Below, piece by piece: positions 37,301-52,300 of a stretch of 64,000 bases of DNA. Within the stretch, counting starts at the first letter, position 1. Every line of letters begins with the position of its first letter. The stretch is from Gorsachius magnificus. Its lineage: Eukaryota > Chordata > Aves > Pelecaniformes > Ardeidae. The notes beneath the pieces were generated by a model. The model made no database searches and was not told where the DNA came from. It saw nothing but the letters and a program-made list of their open reading frames with translations. The stretch is taken from the NCBI GenBank assembly GCA_034008185.1, contig CM067081.1, forward strand, positions 103,487,265-103,551,264. The letters run 5' to 3'. The position numbers were made by a program, and so were the translations under genes.

Positions 37301-40300
37301 AGTGGACTTGCTTAGAAAGTAAATCTGAAAAGCTCTCATTAATACTCTAGAAGCAGTAAGTCTTTTGTGTACACACTGACACACTTTTGACAGAAAGGGT
37401 GGGTTGTTTCTGTCCCCCCCATGAAATCTTTTTTCTGTGCTTGCTTAACTGAACTTGATAACATACTTCTTTTTAGAATGTGACTACAATAGTTTGTAGT
37501 CTTTCCTAAATGGTAGTAAGCACAAAGAGTTAAAATACTTCTAAAATGATGTACCACTGTTGAGTAGATGATGAATTAATGTATGTATTTGTTTTCCAGC
37601 TCTACAAGCATGTTGTCCAGATTGTGGAGAAGTTCATCAAAAAGGTAAAAAAATAATCTCCTGATCTAGGTATTGTCTGTATCCATTACTAGATGTTCTT
37701 AATAGTGCTAGTAAATAACCAAAAAGGCTTCTGTTACTTAGGGGTTGAGGGAGGAAATTCTATTTATTAGGGTTTTATACATTTTGGTATATCATTGTCT
37801 ATACAATCACCTAATTTTAGTTTTACATAGTACATTCAGAAGGGGAGGAAAAAAAATTGTGAAATTCCTCCTCTACCCAGCAAGTGGGGAGGAAACTGGA
37901 TTTTCACTGGCTAAGATAATATGTATTTTCAGAAAATACAGTTTTCATGCTTGTCTAGGCATGTAGAACAACAAGCTAGAATGTCATATTCACTAAAACC
38001 AAACTACCATGCTGCCTAATGTAAGTTACTCTGAGTGAACAGGAAAAATACTCTTTCAAAGTCCTTCAGAGACCTCCAAAGAGAAGGACTTAGCATTAAA
38101 TTCTGGAGAATAGAGTTGGTGGAAGTAGTTCAGTGCATTGAGTGTGAGGTAGCTTGATAGCAGAGTTGTGACAGTCTGTACTGTAATGTGATAGACCTGT
38201 TGTTGTGGTCACATGTTTTCAAGCTAAAGGTACTTTAAAAGCAGTGATTGAGACAATAAAGGGTACTTCAAGCCATCCAGGTATATTTACTCTGTCCCAA
38301 ATGTGAAAGCATGTTTTTCTCCTTTCTTTTCCATTTCTATAAACAAAGCAAAAGTAAACCACTAAGAGAATTCTACATAAAACATAAAAACAAATTAACA
38401 TTATTTTTTTCTACCAAAGTATACTAAGTATAGATTTTGTGCAAGGATCTAAGGCGAATGCATGTTACCTTGTTAGTATCACTGCATAATGGAAAATTAT
38501 TTCTATGTTTTCAGTGCAAACCGGAATATAAAGTCCCTGGATTGTACGTTATTGACTCTATTGTTCGTCAGTCTCGTCACCAGTTTGGAACAGACAAAGA
38601 TGTTTTTGGGCCAAGATTCTCTAAAAATATTACTGCCACATTCCAGTATTTGTATCTCTGTCCATCTGAAGACAAGGTACAACTATAATTTCTCAAGTGT
38701 TACTGTGAATTGATAACAGTGCTACCTTGGTGTTTCTACTTATGTGGAAGCTAATTTGATGATTCTGTATGTCCATGGTAGTGAATGTTGTTATATGAAA
38801 TGGTAAAACATGCTGAGAAAGATTAGTTGAAAGCTGATCGTTAAATGAAAGTTCTAGTTGAAATATTCATTTTGCCTAACCTCTGTTAGTTTTGGTTTTG
38901 CCTATGCAGACGCTTCAAGTGTGTGTGTGACTATGCCAAAACTTTTCTTCTTGAGGCTCCTTCAGGAAAGCTTACTGTGGAAGATGGTGTCTCCGACAGA
39001 AAGGAAGTGTTACAGGAGAAGCTCCGGTGTTGTAGGCAGTGAAGGTTCTGCTTCCAAATCTTTTCTGAGAAAATAATCACGTTGATTTCTTCAGTCTTTA
39101 CAAATCCCATACTTGAGAATTTCATTGCTGCTGTCCATTGTCAAGACTGTTTTAAGGCCTTGGTTTTCTTAGTTTTGCTATAGTTGCTGATAGAACAGAG
39201 GCTCAGAGAGTATCCTGAATTCGTGATGGTCCAGGTTGCTACCAACAGAAGACGGCTTTTATACCTTCTGTCAGAACAATTTTAAAAGACTCCCAAGATA
39301 AGGGTGTTTTAGAAGTTGCCAAGTGGTTTCCAGAAAATCTCCTACTCTATCTTTTTTTTAGTTACAGTACTGTAAGAGCAAAATACTCTTTCTGTAACTG
39401 ACTTTCCCCCTAACTTTCTAACTCGGCTTTTTGATGCTCTATCGTTTTCTAATGTGGAACATTTAGACCTTTAGGCCTCGACTCCGATACTCAGGAGGTT
39501 CTGGGTTAATACCCTGGTGAAATAGAGCAGTCCCTTCTTCTTTCTGTCTTTGTGGTTACCATTTTGTTCATCTAAATGAATTATACTATCCATCTCCTTC
39601 ATGACACAGCCTGGAAAAGGCTGTGGATGCTGTCTGCCTGGGCCTTAGTAAAGCCTATGACACCAATTCCCGCAGCATTCTCCTGGAGAATGTGGCTGCT
39701 CAGTTCTGGGGACAGTCTTGTTTAATATCTTCATCAATGACCTGGACAAGGGATTGAGTGCACCCTCAGTAAGTTTGCAGATGACACCAAGCTGGGTGGG
39801 AGTGTTGATCTGCTCAAGAGTAGGGAGGCTCTGCAGAGGGATCTGGACAGGCTGGATTGATGGGCTGAGGCCAATTGTATGAGGTTCAATAAGACCAAGT
39901 GCTGGGTCCTGCACTTGGGTCACAACAACCCTATGCAACGCTACAGGCTTGGGGATGAGTGGCTGGAAAGTTGCTTGCCAGAGAGGGATCTGGGAGCGTT
40001 CTGCTGGAGCCAGCTGAATATGAGCCAGCAGTGTGCCCAGGTGGCCAAGAAGGCCAACAGCATCCTGGCTTGTATCAGGAACAGTGTGGCCAGCACTAGG
40101 ACTAGGGAAGTGATTGTGCCCCTGCACTTGGCACTGGTGAGGCCGCACCTTGAACACTGTGTTCAGTTTTGGGCCCCTCACTCCAAGAAGGACATTGAGG
40201 TGCTGGAGCGTGTCCAGAGAAGGGCAATGAAACTGGTGAGAGGCCTGGAGCACAAGTCGGAGGAGAAGCGGCTGAGGGAACTGGGGTTGTTTAACCTGGA

Positions 40301-43300
40301 GAAGAGGCTGAGGGGAGACCTTCTTGCCCTCTACAACTACCTGAAAGGAAGCTGTAGTGAGGCAGGTGTTGGTCTTTTCTCCACAGTAACAAGTGGTAGG
40401 ATGAGAGGAAATGGCCTCAAGCTGTGCCAGGGGAGGTTTAGATTAGATTCTAGTAAAAAGTTTTTCACTGAAAGGGTTGTCAAGCATTGGAACAGGCTGG
40501 CCAGGGAAGTGGTTGAGTCCCCATCCCTGGAGGTATTTAAAAGCTGGGTAGACGAGGTGTTTAGGGACATGGTTTAGGATTGGACAGGTATGGTTGGACT
40601 TGATGATCTTAAAGGTTTTTTCCAACCAAATGATTCTGTGATATCTCACTGCTAAAATAATTAACATGCTTTCCACTAGGGCAATAATACTATTTATAAC
40701 ATGCTTGTTTTAATGAATTTCCAGTAACTAAACAAAAAAACTGATTGCAGATACACAACAGCTATGGTTGATATCCAAAGAGAACGATACTACTTTCTTT
40801 TTTTAACAGCCTTTCTGTAAGATTAATATGTGACTGAAAACAAGAGTATTAAATTTATTCATTTTTTTTACCTTCATATTATTTTCAGGTCTTCTGGGGA
40901 GATAGAATACCCAAAGCCAAAAAATGCTTCTGTTTTAATGTTTTTTAAGATCAAAATCTAATTTAAAAATAGCCATTTCAGGTTTCTCTCTAATTGATCT
41001 ATTGTAGAAAACAGTTTGTGAGATTCTTTAATCGCTTAGCTTATGAAAGTATAGGTGGGTTTGCATGGGTGTATATAACTGAGTCACAGTAAGGCATTTT
41101 ATTGTTGCAACAAGAAGGAACAGAATCGATTAATTCTTAGCAGCTATAGTAGAAGTAAGAAGTACTTGAAATGTATATGTGTGCAAGTCAGATGACTAAG
41201 TATACAAAAAGGACAGGTATGTCAATGTAACATGTATTCTGACTTTGTTCCAACTGAAGCAGCACATCTAGTTAGATATTATTGTTTAATACTGGGCTAA
41301 AGAAAGAAAGAAAAGACTAATTTCCAGCTTGTTCCTGAAAGCTTCATTGTTCTTAATGTTAAAAAAAGAAACGAGCTTAAAATAACAGCTGACAACCAGA
41401 GGTTCTAATTTAATCTTTCTGCAGTGATGTTAGAATGTTTTCCACTTGCTTTCCTGATCTTTTGAATAATGATGGAGATGGGTTTTCTGGTGTCAACATA
41501 GAATTGGTTGGGTTAGTAGAAAAAAACAAGCAAACAGTCTTCTATCTAGCTTTAAAGCTTTGTTTTAGCATTTTATGGTCTAATTGCCCCTCTCTTCATT
41601 AGGGCTTTCCAACTCATCTTCATTTTCTCGTCTTTCTTGTTGCATTTGTTGTTTGTTCCACCCCTTTATGACCATCTGTGAAGAAATGGTGGGGCTCATG
41701 TGACTTCCTCTATTGTATATCAAATCTGGATTTTCTGGCTGGCCAGAACAGTTTTAGAAAAATGGCACAAGTTGCTTTTTATTGAAGTGGACAGTAGAAT
41801 AAGTTGGCAGTTTTAATCTTTGCCATGTAAAAGGTCTTGCTGACCTATGTGACAACATACGCGTTGTTAAATAGGTATGCCTGATTATGTTGAACTCCTG
41901 TACTGTTCAAACCTTTCGTCTCAATGTACAAAGATAAATTTGGAGTTTGTGAATTAGGAAAGCTATATTTAGTGCTGATACTTGCTTTTGTTTCAACAGA
42001 GTAAAATAGTCCGTGTCCTGAACCTTTGGCAGAAAAATGGAGTATTTAAAATTGAAATAATTCAACCTCTTCTGGATATGGCAGCAGGAACTAGTGCCAC
42101 TGCACCAATGACAGAAAATGCTACTAATAATGAAGGTATGAATGACATTATAACTTTCTTTTAAAAGGGCGAATGATAATAGCTTGTTTGCTTTCACATT
42201 AAAGCGCCTACTATTCGTTTCAACAGTAGCATATATTAAAACTCAACTTTGCTGTCTCAATTATATGGAGCAGCTGAACTCATTCTAAGTAAATGCTGAT
42301 ACTGTACTTCAGAAATTATCAGAATGTGAGCACTTATTTGGAAAATATCTAAAATTTATATTGTGTATGCATATATACGTACATATGTGCACACTTACAG
42401 ATGACTTCAATGTCCCCTCTTAAAAAAAAAAAAGGTTTAATTTTTTTTCTTTTAATCTGAAATATTTTTCCGTTGTTTCTCAATTTTATAATTCTGATGT
42501 CCTTTTCTAATGTTAGAATTTGGATAAGTAAAGCATGCTTTTACATGTTAAGAGCTTCATCTTTCCTTGAATCAACTTAGTATCTGAAAGCAACAGCTGT
42601 CAGTCTCTTGAAGTATGCAGCTCCGAAACATTTTAACTGGTGTTTCAAATCCAGATTCTTGAAAAGTAAATCTATGCCTGGCAGTAGGCTTTTACATGGG
42701 CTACGGGTTGAAAACCACTGACCTAAAGAGTAAAGTAATGACGGCCTGCCAACAGTATTTTCACTGACTTATTTTATGCCACATAAATAGCTGGTAGTGA
42801 GGTTACCAAGTTGTGGATGAGAATATGCATATCACAATTCTCTCTTTCTCTGGAGGGCCTTCTTTCTGGGTTTTCACTCTATATTTCAGGCTTAGCTTTG
42901 GTAACCTCCTTATTTATTGCAGTCAATGTATGTTGGAGTAGGACTGGCAAAAAATGTAATGGGAGTGAATGCAGTGTGGCAATAGACAACAAAATAATGA
43001 TGCACAATAGCATAAGTGAAATCCTCTCCAGCGGTGTTTAGGAAAGCATATCCTGTTGACATGTTTTATAAACATGGCAGGGCAGGAGGGAATGTCTTAA
43101 CATCTGAGCTTGGGTGCAGACTGGTGGCTATACAACGACATTCTAGTATGACAGATGAGTGGCACTGTGCTTCCATTTTTGTCTCATCACTAGTAGCTAA
43201 CAAGTTGGGTGCCTTCTGCGTAGATTTTCATGTACAAAATTACTGATTTCAGTGAGAATATTCAGATGCACCAGGGGGGATAATTTGGCCCTGAAATAAA

Positions 43301-46300
43301 TATGCTAATGAATAATAATAAATATATTAATGCTTTGTGTGAAATACAGTCTGTTTAGCTCATAATGCTACAAAGTCTGTTTAACCAAAAAGAGAGAGCG
43401 AGAAAAATGCAAATTTTCTCCCTTGAGCAAGCAAATATCCTTCTGAATATATACAGGAACTAATTTGGGAGTTAATTTATGTTTAAAAAAATCACATATC
43501 TTTTTGCAGTATTTTTATGTAGCATCTGACTTTTGGGAAAATACTCAACATGTTTGTCTCTGCTTGCTGCATGTCAACACTGCAGTTATTTAAACTGCAA
43601 ACAGACGAATGGCTTTAAAGAAGTTGGTATTGTGAGGCAAACATTTGCTTAATGTCTCAAACTAAAAAATATTTCCAGCTGTGGGTTTTTTTAAACTCTC
43701 TCTCCTTGTACAGTTTTATAGTAGTCCGTTGAAATATATTTGCTTAAGAATAGTTACTTGCTCACAGCATGTAGGAATTGATGGTATTACTCCTAACTTA
43801 CTTTGTACTGGCAAAATTAAAAAAAAAAAACAACCCCAAAAACCCACATTGTCATCTAAAGCAAAGAGAATGGGAAAGCTGCATGTGTAGACAAAGCTAA
43901 TGGCATGTCTTAAAATGTGATCTGAGTTTTAGTAAAGCTTGTTGGAAATGTGAGTCTTTTCCTGGAAGAATTAGTAAAAATTATTTTTATGATAGGAGGA
44001 TTTATCTATCAGATGCAGGTTTGGCTTGTGCCTGTGTAAAATAAACCTTACCAACAAAAAAAGTGTTGCTTGTGAAGTAATTTTTAAAAATCTTTAATTA
44101 TTACCAGACATTTCAGCAAAAGTTCAGTTACTGCTAGAAAATAGAAAATATTAAGAGAAACTCAGTTGCTCTTAAAATGAGCCATTAGATAATTGATTTA
44201 AAATACTCATCCAAAATAATTCGTCCAGAACTTTGCAAACAGAACTAAAGTTATGTTTTAAGTGTAATGATAAGCATTGCTTGAGTAACAGTTTTTGTCT
44301 TAGCTTTTCTGAAATTGTACAATTACAAACATTGAGTTGCGATCTAAAATACCATGCTGGGCTAGCTTTCAGACAGGCCATTTTTCTTTGTTTTCTTTCT
44401 TAGTGTTTATAATGCACAGATGTAAACAATGAATGGAGCAGTTAAAGGGAAAATGAATAGAATGCGCAGTTGGGGTAGTTTGGATAGGACTTTTTGGGTT
44501 AGAGTATTGCAGAGAGACACTTGTTTTGAGGAGGTAGATGTATGCACTGAATAGTAAGATGAATGTCTTGGAGTAATGTGGCACTTTCTCAATTGCTATG
44601 AAACTCAGGTTCGCCGCCCCCTCCAGCAAAGGTTCCTTCGGAGCCCCCTCAAGTTACTGCTAACTCAGTACCTACTGTGCCACAGTTGCCCAGTTCTGAT
44701 GCCTTTGCAGCTGTAGCTCAGTTGTTTCAAACAACGCAAGGACAACAGGTAACCTGTTTATATTTGGTACCCTTTTAACTTCAGTTTTCATGTTAAATGA
44801 GGGGGGGGAAATGATGGAAGTAATATACTTGATTTGAAGCAAAACAAAAAGCCTCTTCAGTGGAAAACTTGTAAGAGTTAAAGTCAGTATTGGAATGGTC
44901 TGTGACCCTTCTATCCAGTAATTACGGTATTTGAGGAAAATGCAGTTACGTATTCCTAAATAATTAGTTCTGAATTGATGCAGTTACAAAGTTTCAAGAC
45001 CAGGTGGAATATATCAAACAAAATGTTGAGTTTTACTATTCTGTCCACCTAAATGTTTGCAGTGTTGAAAGGCGTGAACACTGAAATATTGGGATCTGCT
45101 AAATTTTTGCCACTGAAGACTTTTGGTCTTGCTGAAAGTTATCCATAGTTCAGTCAGGTTGTTGGCAGTGTTCATCCTGTGCCATAGTCTGTTTTGATGC
45201 GAAATTTATATCCTACAACTATTTCAATACTATGTGTTTATATAAGAATATATACTTAATACTATATATGTTTTTGTAGCTTCAGCAAATTCTTCAGACT
45301 TTTCAGCAGCCTCAAAAACCCCAGTCACCGGTCATAGATAACACTGTGATGGCTCAGGTTCAAGCTATTACTGCGCAGCTGAAAACTACAGCAGCACAAC
45401 CACCAGAACAGAAAGCTGCTTTCCCACCACCTGAGCAAAAAACATCATTTGACAAAGTAAGTCTTCATTTGTTCTTTGTTAGGAGAAAAGTGATGCAAAT
45501 TTTGTTTCTTCTCTTTACGTTTGGAGGTCAGCTTCCTGTTTTTATAGCCTTTGCATTTCCTGAAGCTGAATAAAACTGGTTTTGGACAGTTTCTGATCCT
45601 GTATTAAAATATAGATTTTCTTTTTTTTTTTTTTTTTTTTCCCCCCTCTTTTCCCGATTCTAACATTGTCTTTAATTCCAGAGCTGTTAGCTATATGGTA
45701 AGACTTTGATAACAAGGGTATTTTGGCTGCCAATTATATGATACAGAACAAATAGTTGGCTCAATGTAATTTCTTTCAGAAGCTGCTAGATCGTTTTGAC
45801 TATGATGATGAACCAGAAGCAGCGGAAGACTCAAAGAAAGAAGATTCAGCGCCTTCTCCTTCAGTTTCTCAGCCAGCTTTGTAAGTTTTGTGTCATAGTA
45901 AAATTAACAAATCTTTGTTCTAAAAAATCTTCAGGTTAGAAAGCTGACTAAAATTCCAAGTTTCTTTAGTATTTAACTGTTATAGTCCAAAGTTAAAACA
46001 TTATTAACAACTTCCGGTGGGTTGTTTTGGTTTTTTTTGTCTTTTTACTTTGGTGATCCATTGTAGGTTTGGCATGTGGCATCATTGATTGAGGGATGTA
46101 TTCTGTAGAGAAAAGCTCAGTTTTGGTTTCAAGATGAGTTCCATGTTTTTATTGCACAACTGAGTGTGTCAGGACATTGTTGGTAATCAGCTGTGTTGCT
46201 TTGCTGGCTGGGGAAAAGATGCTATTCCAAACATTGTGGTAGTTTTAACTATTTAAAAAATTAAAATTGGCTTTGCAGATTTATGTTCTCAAACGTTAAA

Positions 46301-49300
46301 TACCCACGCAAACTAACTCAGACTCCTGTTTCCCTTTTGATATGCGTAATGATAAAGTCTTAAATTACATGATCACATACTAGTTTTTTCCACAGGACCT
46401 CTCTCTCATTCAGTGCACAGGCTGGATGGTGCTCAATATCTGGGTTAGTCAATATTTCTTTTTTCCCTGCTTCAATATGTGGCCCCATACTTTCTGCATA
46501 TGCCATCCAAACCCTGCTCTCAAAAACAGAATCACTAACTTTGTCATTAGCTTTCTTACTGTGTTTATCACCTTGAGCACTTTAATGTTCCACAAGTATT
46601 AGTTTAATTAAAAAGCCTTTTAAGTAAATTGGTAGTATTTTCCCTATAATACAGATGGAACTCTGGAGTACAGAAAGATGAGGTAGGTCGAACATAAACA
46701 CTGCTTGTGTATGCCTAACTAGAGATCACTGGACTAGGCTTTTCAGCATGTTTATGTTCTGTTCCTAGTACTTCAAAGCCTCTGTCGTTATTACTGTATA
46801 GCTGCATAAGATGCCTCTGAAGACTGGATTCCAGTAGTCTCGTTTTGGGCACACAAAATCAGTAATAGACTATATGAAAAATTGATCTGTCCAGAATCAT
46901 CTGAGAATTGTGTGGCGCCTGTGTCTTCAAATACTACAAAGTTCCATTTCACATCACCATGAAATTGCTTTATCTTCCTGAAATCCTGTTCAGTTTCTTA
47001 CACAAACTGCATCCTGTAAACAGGTCCTATTAACTGCACAGACCTCATTAATTCCCTGAGCACTGTCCATTCTGTGTGTTGAATCAGGAAGTGAATGGCA
47101 TTACTGTAATCCTTGTGTGATATACATATCCCTTTCTCCTCTGCCCTAAATTCCTCCCAACTAAAGGGTTTTTTTCCAGCAAAACTATGGCAATTTTATT
47201 TTCCTTGAGGAACAGGCTTGCTTCTTTTCTTCCTAAAAGAGTAACTGGACAGGAAGAAATTTAGCCTAAGGCAGACAACCTTCATGAAAAATTTCCATAG
47301 ACTGAGATCTTTAGCAAGATCATATAAGTACAGGGGAACGAGAGGCTTAAACCTTTATGTAGCATTTCTTAAGCCTTAATGTAGCATTTCTTTAAATGTT
47401 AAAGGACTACTCTTAACAATGGAGAAAAGATAAGGAAGCCACTCTTCTCCTTTCTTTGTTTTCACTTTTTAGATAGGAAATGGGATCATAATAAAGATAA
47501 CTTCTCTGTCTAATTTTGAAGCAAGAATGTGTAAATGTACATAGAAATACATAAAATAAAGGCAAAAAAAAATCTGTGTATCTACTGATTTGTCTCACCA
47601 AAATATTACTGGTTTTAGTGGATTTCCAGGAGAAGGTATGCAACAGCCAGTATTTCCTCAACTCCCAAATATGGATCCTTTTCAGCAGCGAATGATGGGA
47701 ATACAACAGGATCCAATGCGTCACCAGGTAACTTCAGGGTTTTCCCTTGTCCCTCTGTTGTGTTATGTTTTCTATCTTTTGTTGTTTTCTTTGGTGTAGA
47801 AGGAAGTACTGTTCCTATTAGTGAAGAGTGAATATGGCTTAGCCCTCCAACTTTCCCAAGAAACGTATTTTTGTTCTCTGTTCTAGTCAAGCTTTGAAGA
47901 ACAAGATTTTTATTTTATACACCTAAACGCTTGACCTGCTTCATCTTTCTTGGTCTTCTGGTCTTCTATCATGACTTTGGAGCAGAGATACAATTTTACT
48001 GTAGCAAGCTGGGAAAGCTTATGTAATTTTTTCCTAAGTGGAAGTTTTCGTGTTTCTTCTGCTCCACAGGTTCCGCTTCCTCCTAATGGGCAAATGCCAG
48101 GTTTTGGTCTTTTGCCTACCCCGCAGTTTCCACCTATGGCTCAGCCTGTGATTCCACCAACAGCACCTGTGCAGCAAACTTTTCAGTCTCCTTTTCCAGT
48201 ACAGAGTGAATCACACATGCAAAAACCACATCAGCAGGTGAGGACCCCTTGCAGTAAACAGACTAACTTAAATGCTCTAGTACGTCTCTTTCTCAAATGT
48301 GTATAGTTCAGTAGAGGAAATCTTGTGATAACTATGGATGGAGATGGCTGTGAGGGTAGCTCATCTGAGAGAAAGTTGGATAGCTGCAGTGCTACATGAC
48401 AAGTCTGGTATTTGAGAAGTCTAGCAAAACCAGTGTATGTATGCTTTATGCCTCCTTTTGTGAAAGACTTTGGATTGCATTTTGCCCTTCACTTATCACT
48501 TCCCTCTCCTGTCCCCATCATGCTTTGGGAATATTTTGTTCCATGGAATTCTAACAATGCAATCTCATTCTGGAGAGAGAAACTGTCTGGAAAAGTGAAT
48601 TTTTAAGGGCCTGGTGGATCACTAATATATTGGAAATGGACTTTGAAGTCTGTAAAAGTTTTTTAAAATCCAAGTGTATGTAAACACCTCTCTTGCTCCG
48701 AAGACTTTGGAGGATATTGTTGGTTTGGTAACCAGCTGCTATTAAGAAGAAATCAAAGAGCAAGTCTATTTATGAGCCTGTTTTTGTTTTTTTAAAAAAG
48801 ATCGAATATATTTGCATCTTCTATTCCAAGAAAAGGAAATCCTAAAATGAGAAGTAGAGATGGAACCATGCTGTCTTTATGTGATGACCTGTGATGTCAC
48901 AGATTCTAGAAATAAGTTTTGTTTTCCTCTTGGAATAAAGGGACAATTCTCAGGAGTATCTTTGTAATTAATGTTTTAATCTTGAATTCTGTTGAATTAG
49001 TACATTCCTGCCAAGGTTGCTTCATGAAGACTATTTAAACTTTAGGCAGGACACAGTATGTTCTGGACTGGGAAGCTGTAGAGGATTTGGGGGAGGAAGG
49101 AAGAGCTGTGTTGAACTTACTGGGGTTTTTTTAAGCAGGTTCTTGCATTTTGTGTATTGTTTTGATGACTTACTGCTTCATTCTTCACATTTATTGTATT
49201 GTAATTTGCTTTTATGTATGGCTTAAAGTAGTTTCCTATAACATCTTGGAGAAAAGTTTTCTGGCAGATCTTACTTGGCCTATGATTTTGATGACAGAGC

Positions 49301-52300
49301 AAAATCTGCTGACTGACTTTAAGGAATGTAATCATATTCTGTGGAGATATATGCGGTGCTGAAATTTACTAAAATATGGAAAAATAATAATTTGCAAATT
49401 GAAAATGAGACTTTTGTGTAAATTATTTTTATTATGTTTTTGCAGTGGTTGTATTAAGTTCATTTAATACTGGACTGTCTCCCTATTAGTGACTACCAAG
49501 TAGTGGTGAAGTTTCTGAGGAGAGTTACATTACATTTTAATTTCACATATATGAATATTCAATATCATTTTAGTGCTGTTATGTAACTTAGTCTGGGCAT
49601 AAAATGAAATAAAATGCTTGTGCTACTCTACCTATAACACCAGCCAACTTAATATTTTAGGATATGGAAGTGGAACAGCCACCCATTCAGGAGGGAAAAC
49701 GGCATGTTTCTGACAACAGAAAGTCAAGATCTAGATCTGCATCAAGGTAAATTAGTGAAAGTTCTTTTAGTGAGTCTATATATTATATCATGTATTGGAT
49801 TTTAACATAGGGAACTTAAGTGTGTCATGTCCAAAGACTTGAAAATGCTTTACTAATTCTGTACGAGTACTGAGGAGAGTTATGCTGATTATCTGGAGCT
49901 CAGAGAATCCGGTGCTGTGCTGCCAAATCTACTGTGGGGGTGGTAACTTCTAACTGAGATGACAGTAAATAGCTGAGAGGTGAGCTAACTCCTCGAACTA
50001 TTGGTGGAGTTCATTTTCAATGCCTTAGGACGTAGTCCTGTTACCTGTATTTCGAGTTGGCTTCTTGGGTTCCCAGCTCAGCATACTTTGTTTGAGGCTG
50101 TTTCTTGTAAGTGCCCGCTTGTGCTGTTACAAGTTGGATTCTATGACTAAATGCTTAAAGATGCGTTTAGCAAAAGAGTCCATTTCAATTTAATCTAAGG
50201 ATTAATTACAGGAAGTTACTGTCTGTGTATTATTCTCTGTATGGACAATACAAGTGAAATTCTTGGTAAAGTCAAAACTGTCAAGGGCTTTATTTGAATT
50301 CTCCTTCTGGAAGAGAGGAAAAGAAGAGGCCCTTTCAATCTCTTACCTCTAAGGGGGGTAGTGCATAATACAGCTAAATGTTGTATGTACTTCAACGGAG
50401 AGGTAATGAGAATCAGGTTAGTAACTCTTAAGACTTGTGAACCTCTGAAAGTCATCTACCTTCTAAGGAAAATGGGGTATCTGTGCAGTTCTCTTTTATT
50501 GGTAGAAAGTAATTTCCACGCCTGTTAGTCTGAGCAAATTGTAGGGAAGCAGAATATGCTAGTTTTGTCTGCTCTCTAAAGACACTTTTCTTATGAAGAA
50601 ATCTGTGATCCAGTGTACTATGGGACTTTGCCTGTCATAGAGGCAGTATTTCATGTGTGTCAGCTGACCTAACAAATCTGGCTCCAGTATTAAGGTAAAG
50701 CTGTCTCCTTAGTTACAAGTCTTCTCCTTTGCCAAGTTTCATATGACTTCCTTGAAGGTTTACTCTGTCTTCCAGACCCTGAGCGGTTTAGAAATTGAAC
50801 ATGATGTAAAATACAATTTCACTGGCAGAATTTATTTTTAGTCTCTTTTTTTTTTAGCCATTCTTTTGTACAGGCAATAAACATTTTCCTCATTCCTCAT
50901 TTTTTTTAATGTTAACATGGACATAGTTTTGGTAGTCAACTTCAATACAAAATTAATAGAAGATAAGAAATTGAAAAATAATCCACTATTCAGCTGGAGT
51001 GCATTAATAAGCTCCTGTCATAGTGTATTCTAGTTCTAAATGCATGTGAATGGACTTGGATATTTTTTTTTAATTGACTGAACTCTTGCCTGATTATTTA
51101 AATAGATGTCTGAAATAGTTACTTATCTGTCAATGTCTGGGTCAGAAAGATTGAACATAAATGATTGTTGGTTTAAACTAGGTCACCTAAAAGGAGACGT
51201 TCAAGATCTGGCTCCCGATCTCGAAGGTCCCGTCATCGTCGATCTCGATCTCGGTCCAGAGATAGACGCCGACACTCTCCTAAGTCTCGGTCACAAGAAA
51301 GACGTGAACGTGAGAGGGAGAGAGAACGCAGGTCAAAAGGCCTTCCTCAGATCAAGTCAGAAACCGTTAGTGGTAAGTATTCTTTCTCTTCATTAACTCT
51401 GCAAATTCTTGTAATAGCATTTTTCAGATGCTTAGCATCTTCCTGGTTCACATATGGATTTTTTTTTTTGTCTGTGCCCAGTAGTTTCTTTAAGGAATTT
51501 TAGAGTTTTGTGTTGAAGTATGAAGTGAAGGTATTGCAGTAGATATTTTGCCTATGTAAATTGAATACTAAGACAAACAGCTATTTTAGAAAAACTGTAA
51601 ATGTTGAAGAAATACAATTCTTTTATCTATTAGACTTTTTTTTTAAAAAATGTAATGTTCACAAGTCCACTTACCTTCACTATTTGATATCTGCTCAGAA
51701 TATCCTAGAAGACAACTCTTAATCTGATGTGTGTTATTTTTTTGTTCCTTTCTTGGGTTTAATGCTATTTGATGTGGGTTCCAAGACTCATCCAAACAGA
51801 GTAGAAGTAAACTGTACTGTGATATATTTTCTGAACTGTTGTAAAGCTGGTAAGAATTAAATTCACCACACATCCCTGTACTTCCTTCACTTGTAGTAGA
51901 CAATTTGGCATTTTTGGAATTGCTTCCAAGTCAGAAATATTTTGGCAGCAAAATGAGGAGGAAAGAAAAGGCTGAAACGCCATGTTTTTCTTTTCCTTCC
52001 TTCAAGGCATATAAGGTAAAGCAGATTGAGCAACAAAAAGTTGAGCACATTATTATGATTTTTCTAATGATTCAGTGTTGTGTGTGTCTCAAACATGGAG
52101 GGGAGCTTTGACCTGGAAAACACACAGGCTAGGATTCAGATTGCTGAAATAATCCTGGCTTTTCCTTACCGACAAAATGTAGTAGTTGCCTTCTGAATAT
52201 TCCTGGGGAGTGTGGAATCTTCTCTGGAATCATCAAGTAAAATGAGAACATTCTTTTTTATAGAAGAGGGACAAAAACTAAAGAGCTTTAACTAGCTAAA

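Larger units (their letters stand above)
38677..41999 (+). other. SCAF4: SCAF4 intron 4
   Basis: 3.3 kb. Its middle is occupied by the CR1 element at 39,600-40,645; the flanks are AT-rich with nothing recognised. Confidence 0.9.

Noticed and set aside
39645..40253. 202-codon minus-strand open frame
   Set aside because: It is the antisense shadow of the CR1 reverse transcriptase.
51106..51396. 96-codon plus-strand open frame around the RS exon
   Set aside because: It is a different frame from SCAF4 exon 12 and is explained as a shadow of the repetitive Arg/Ser codons.
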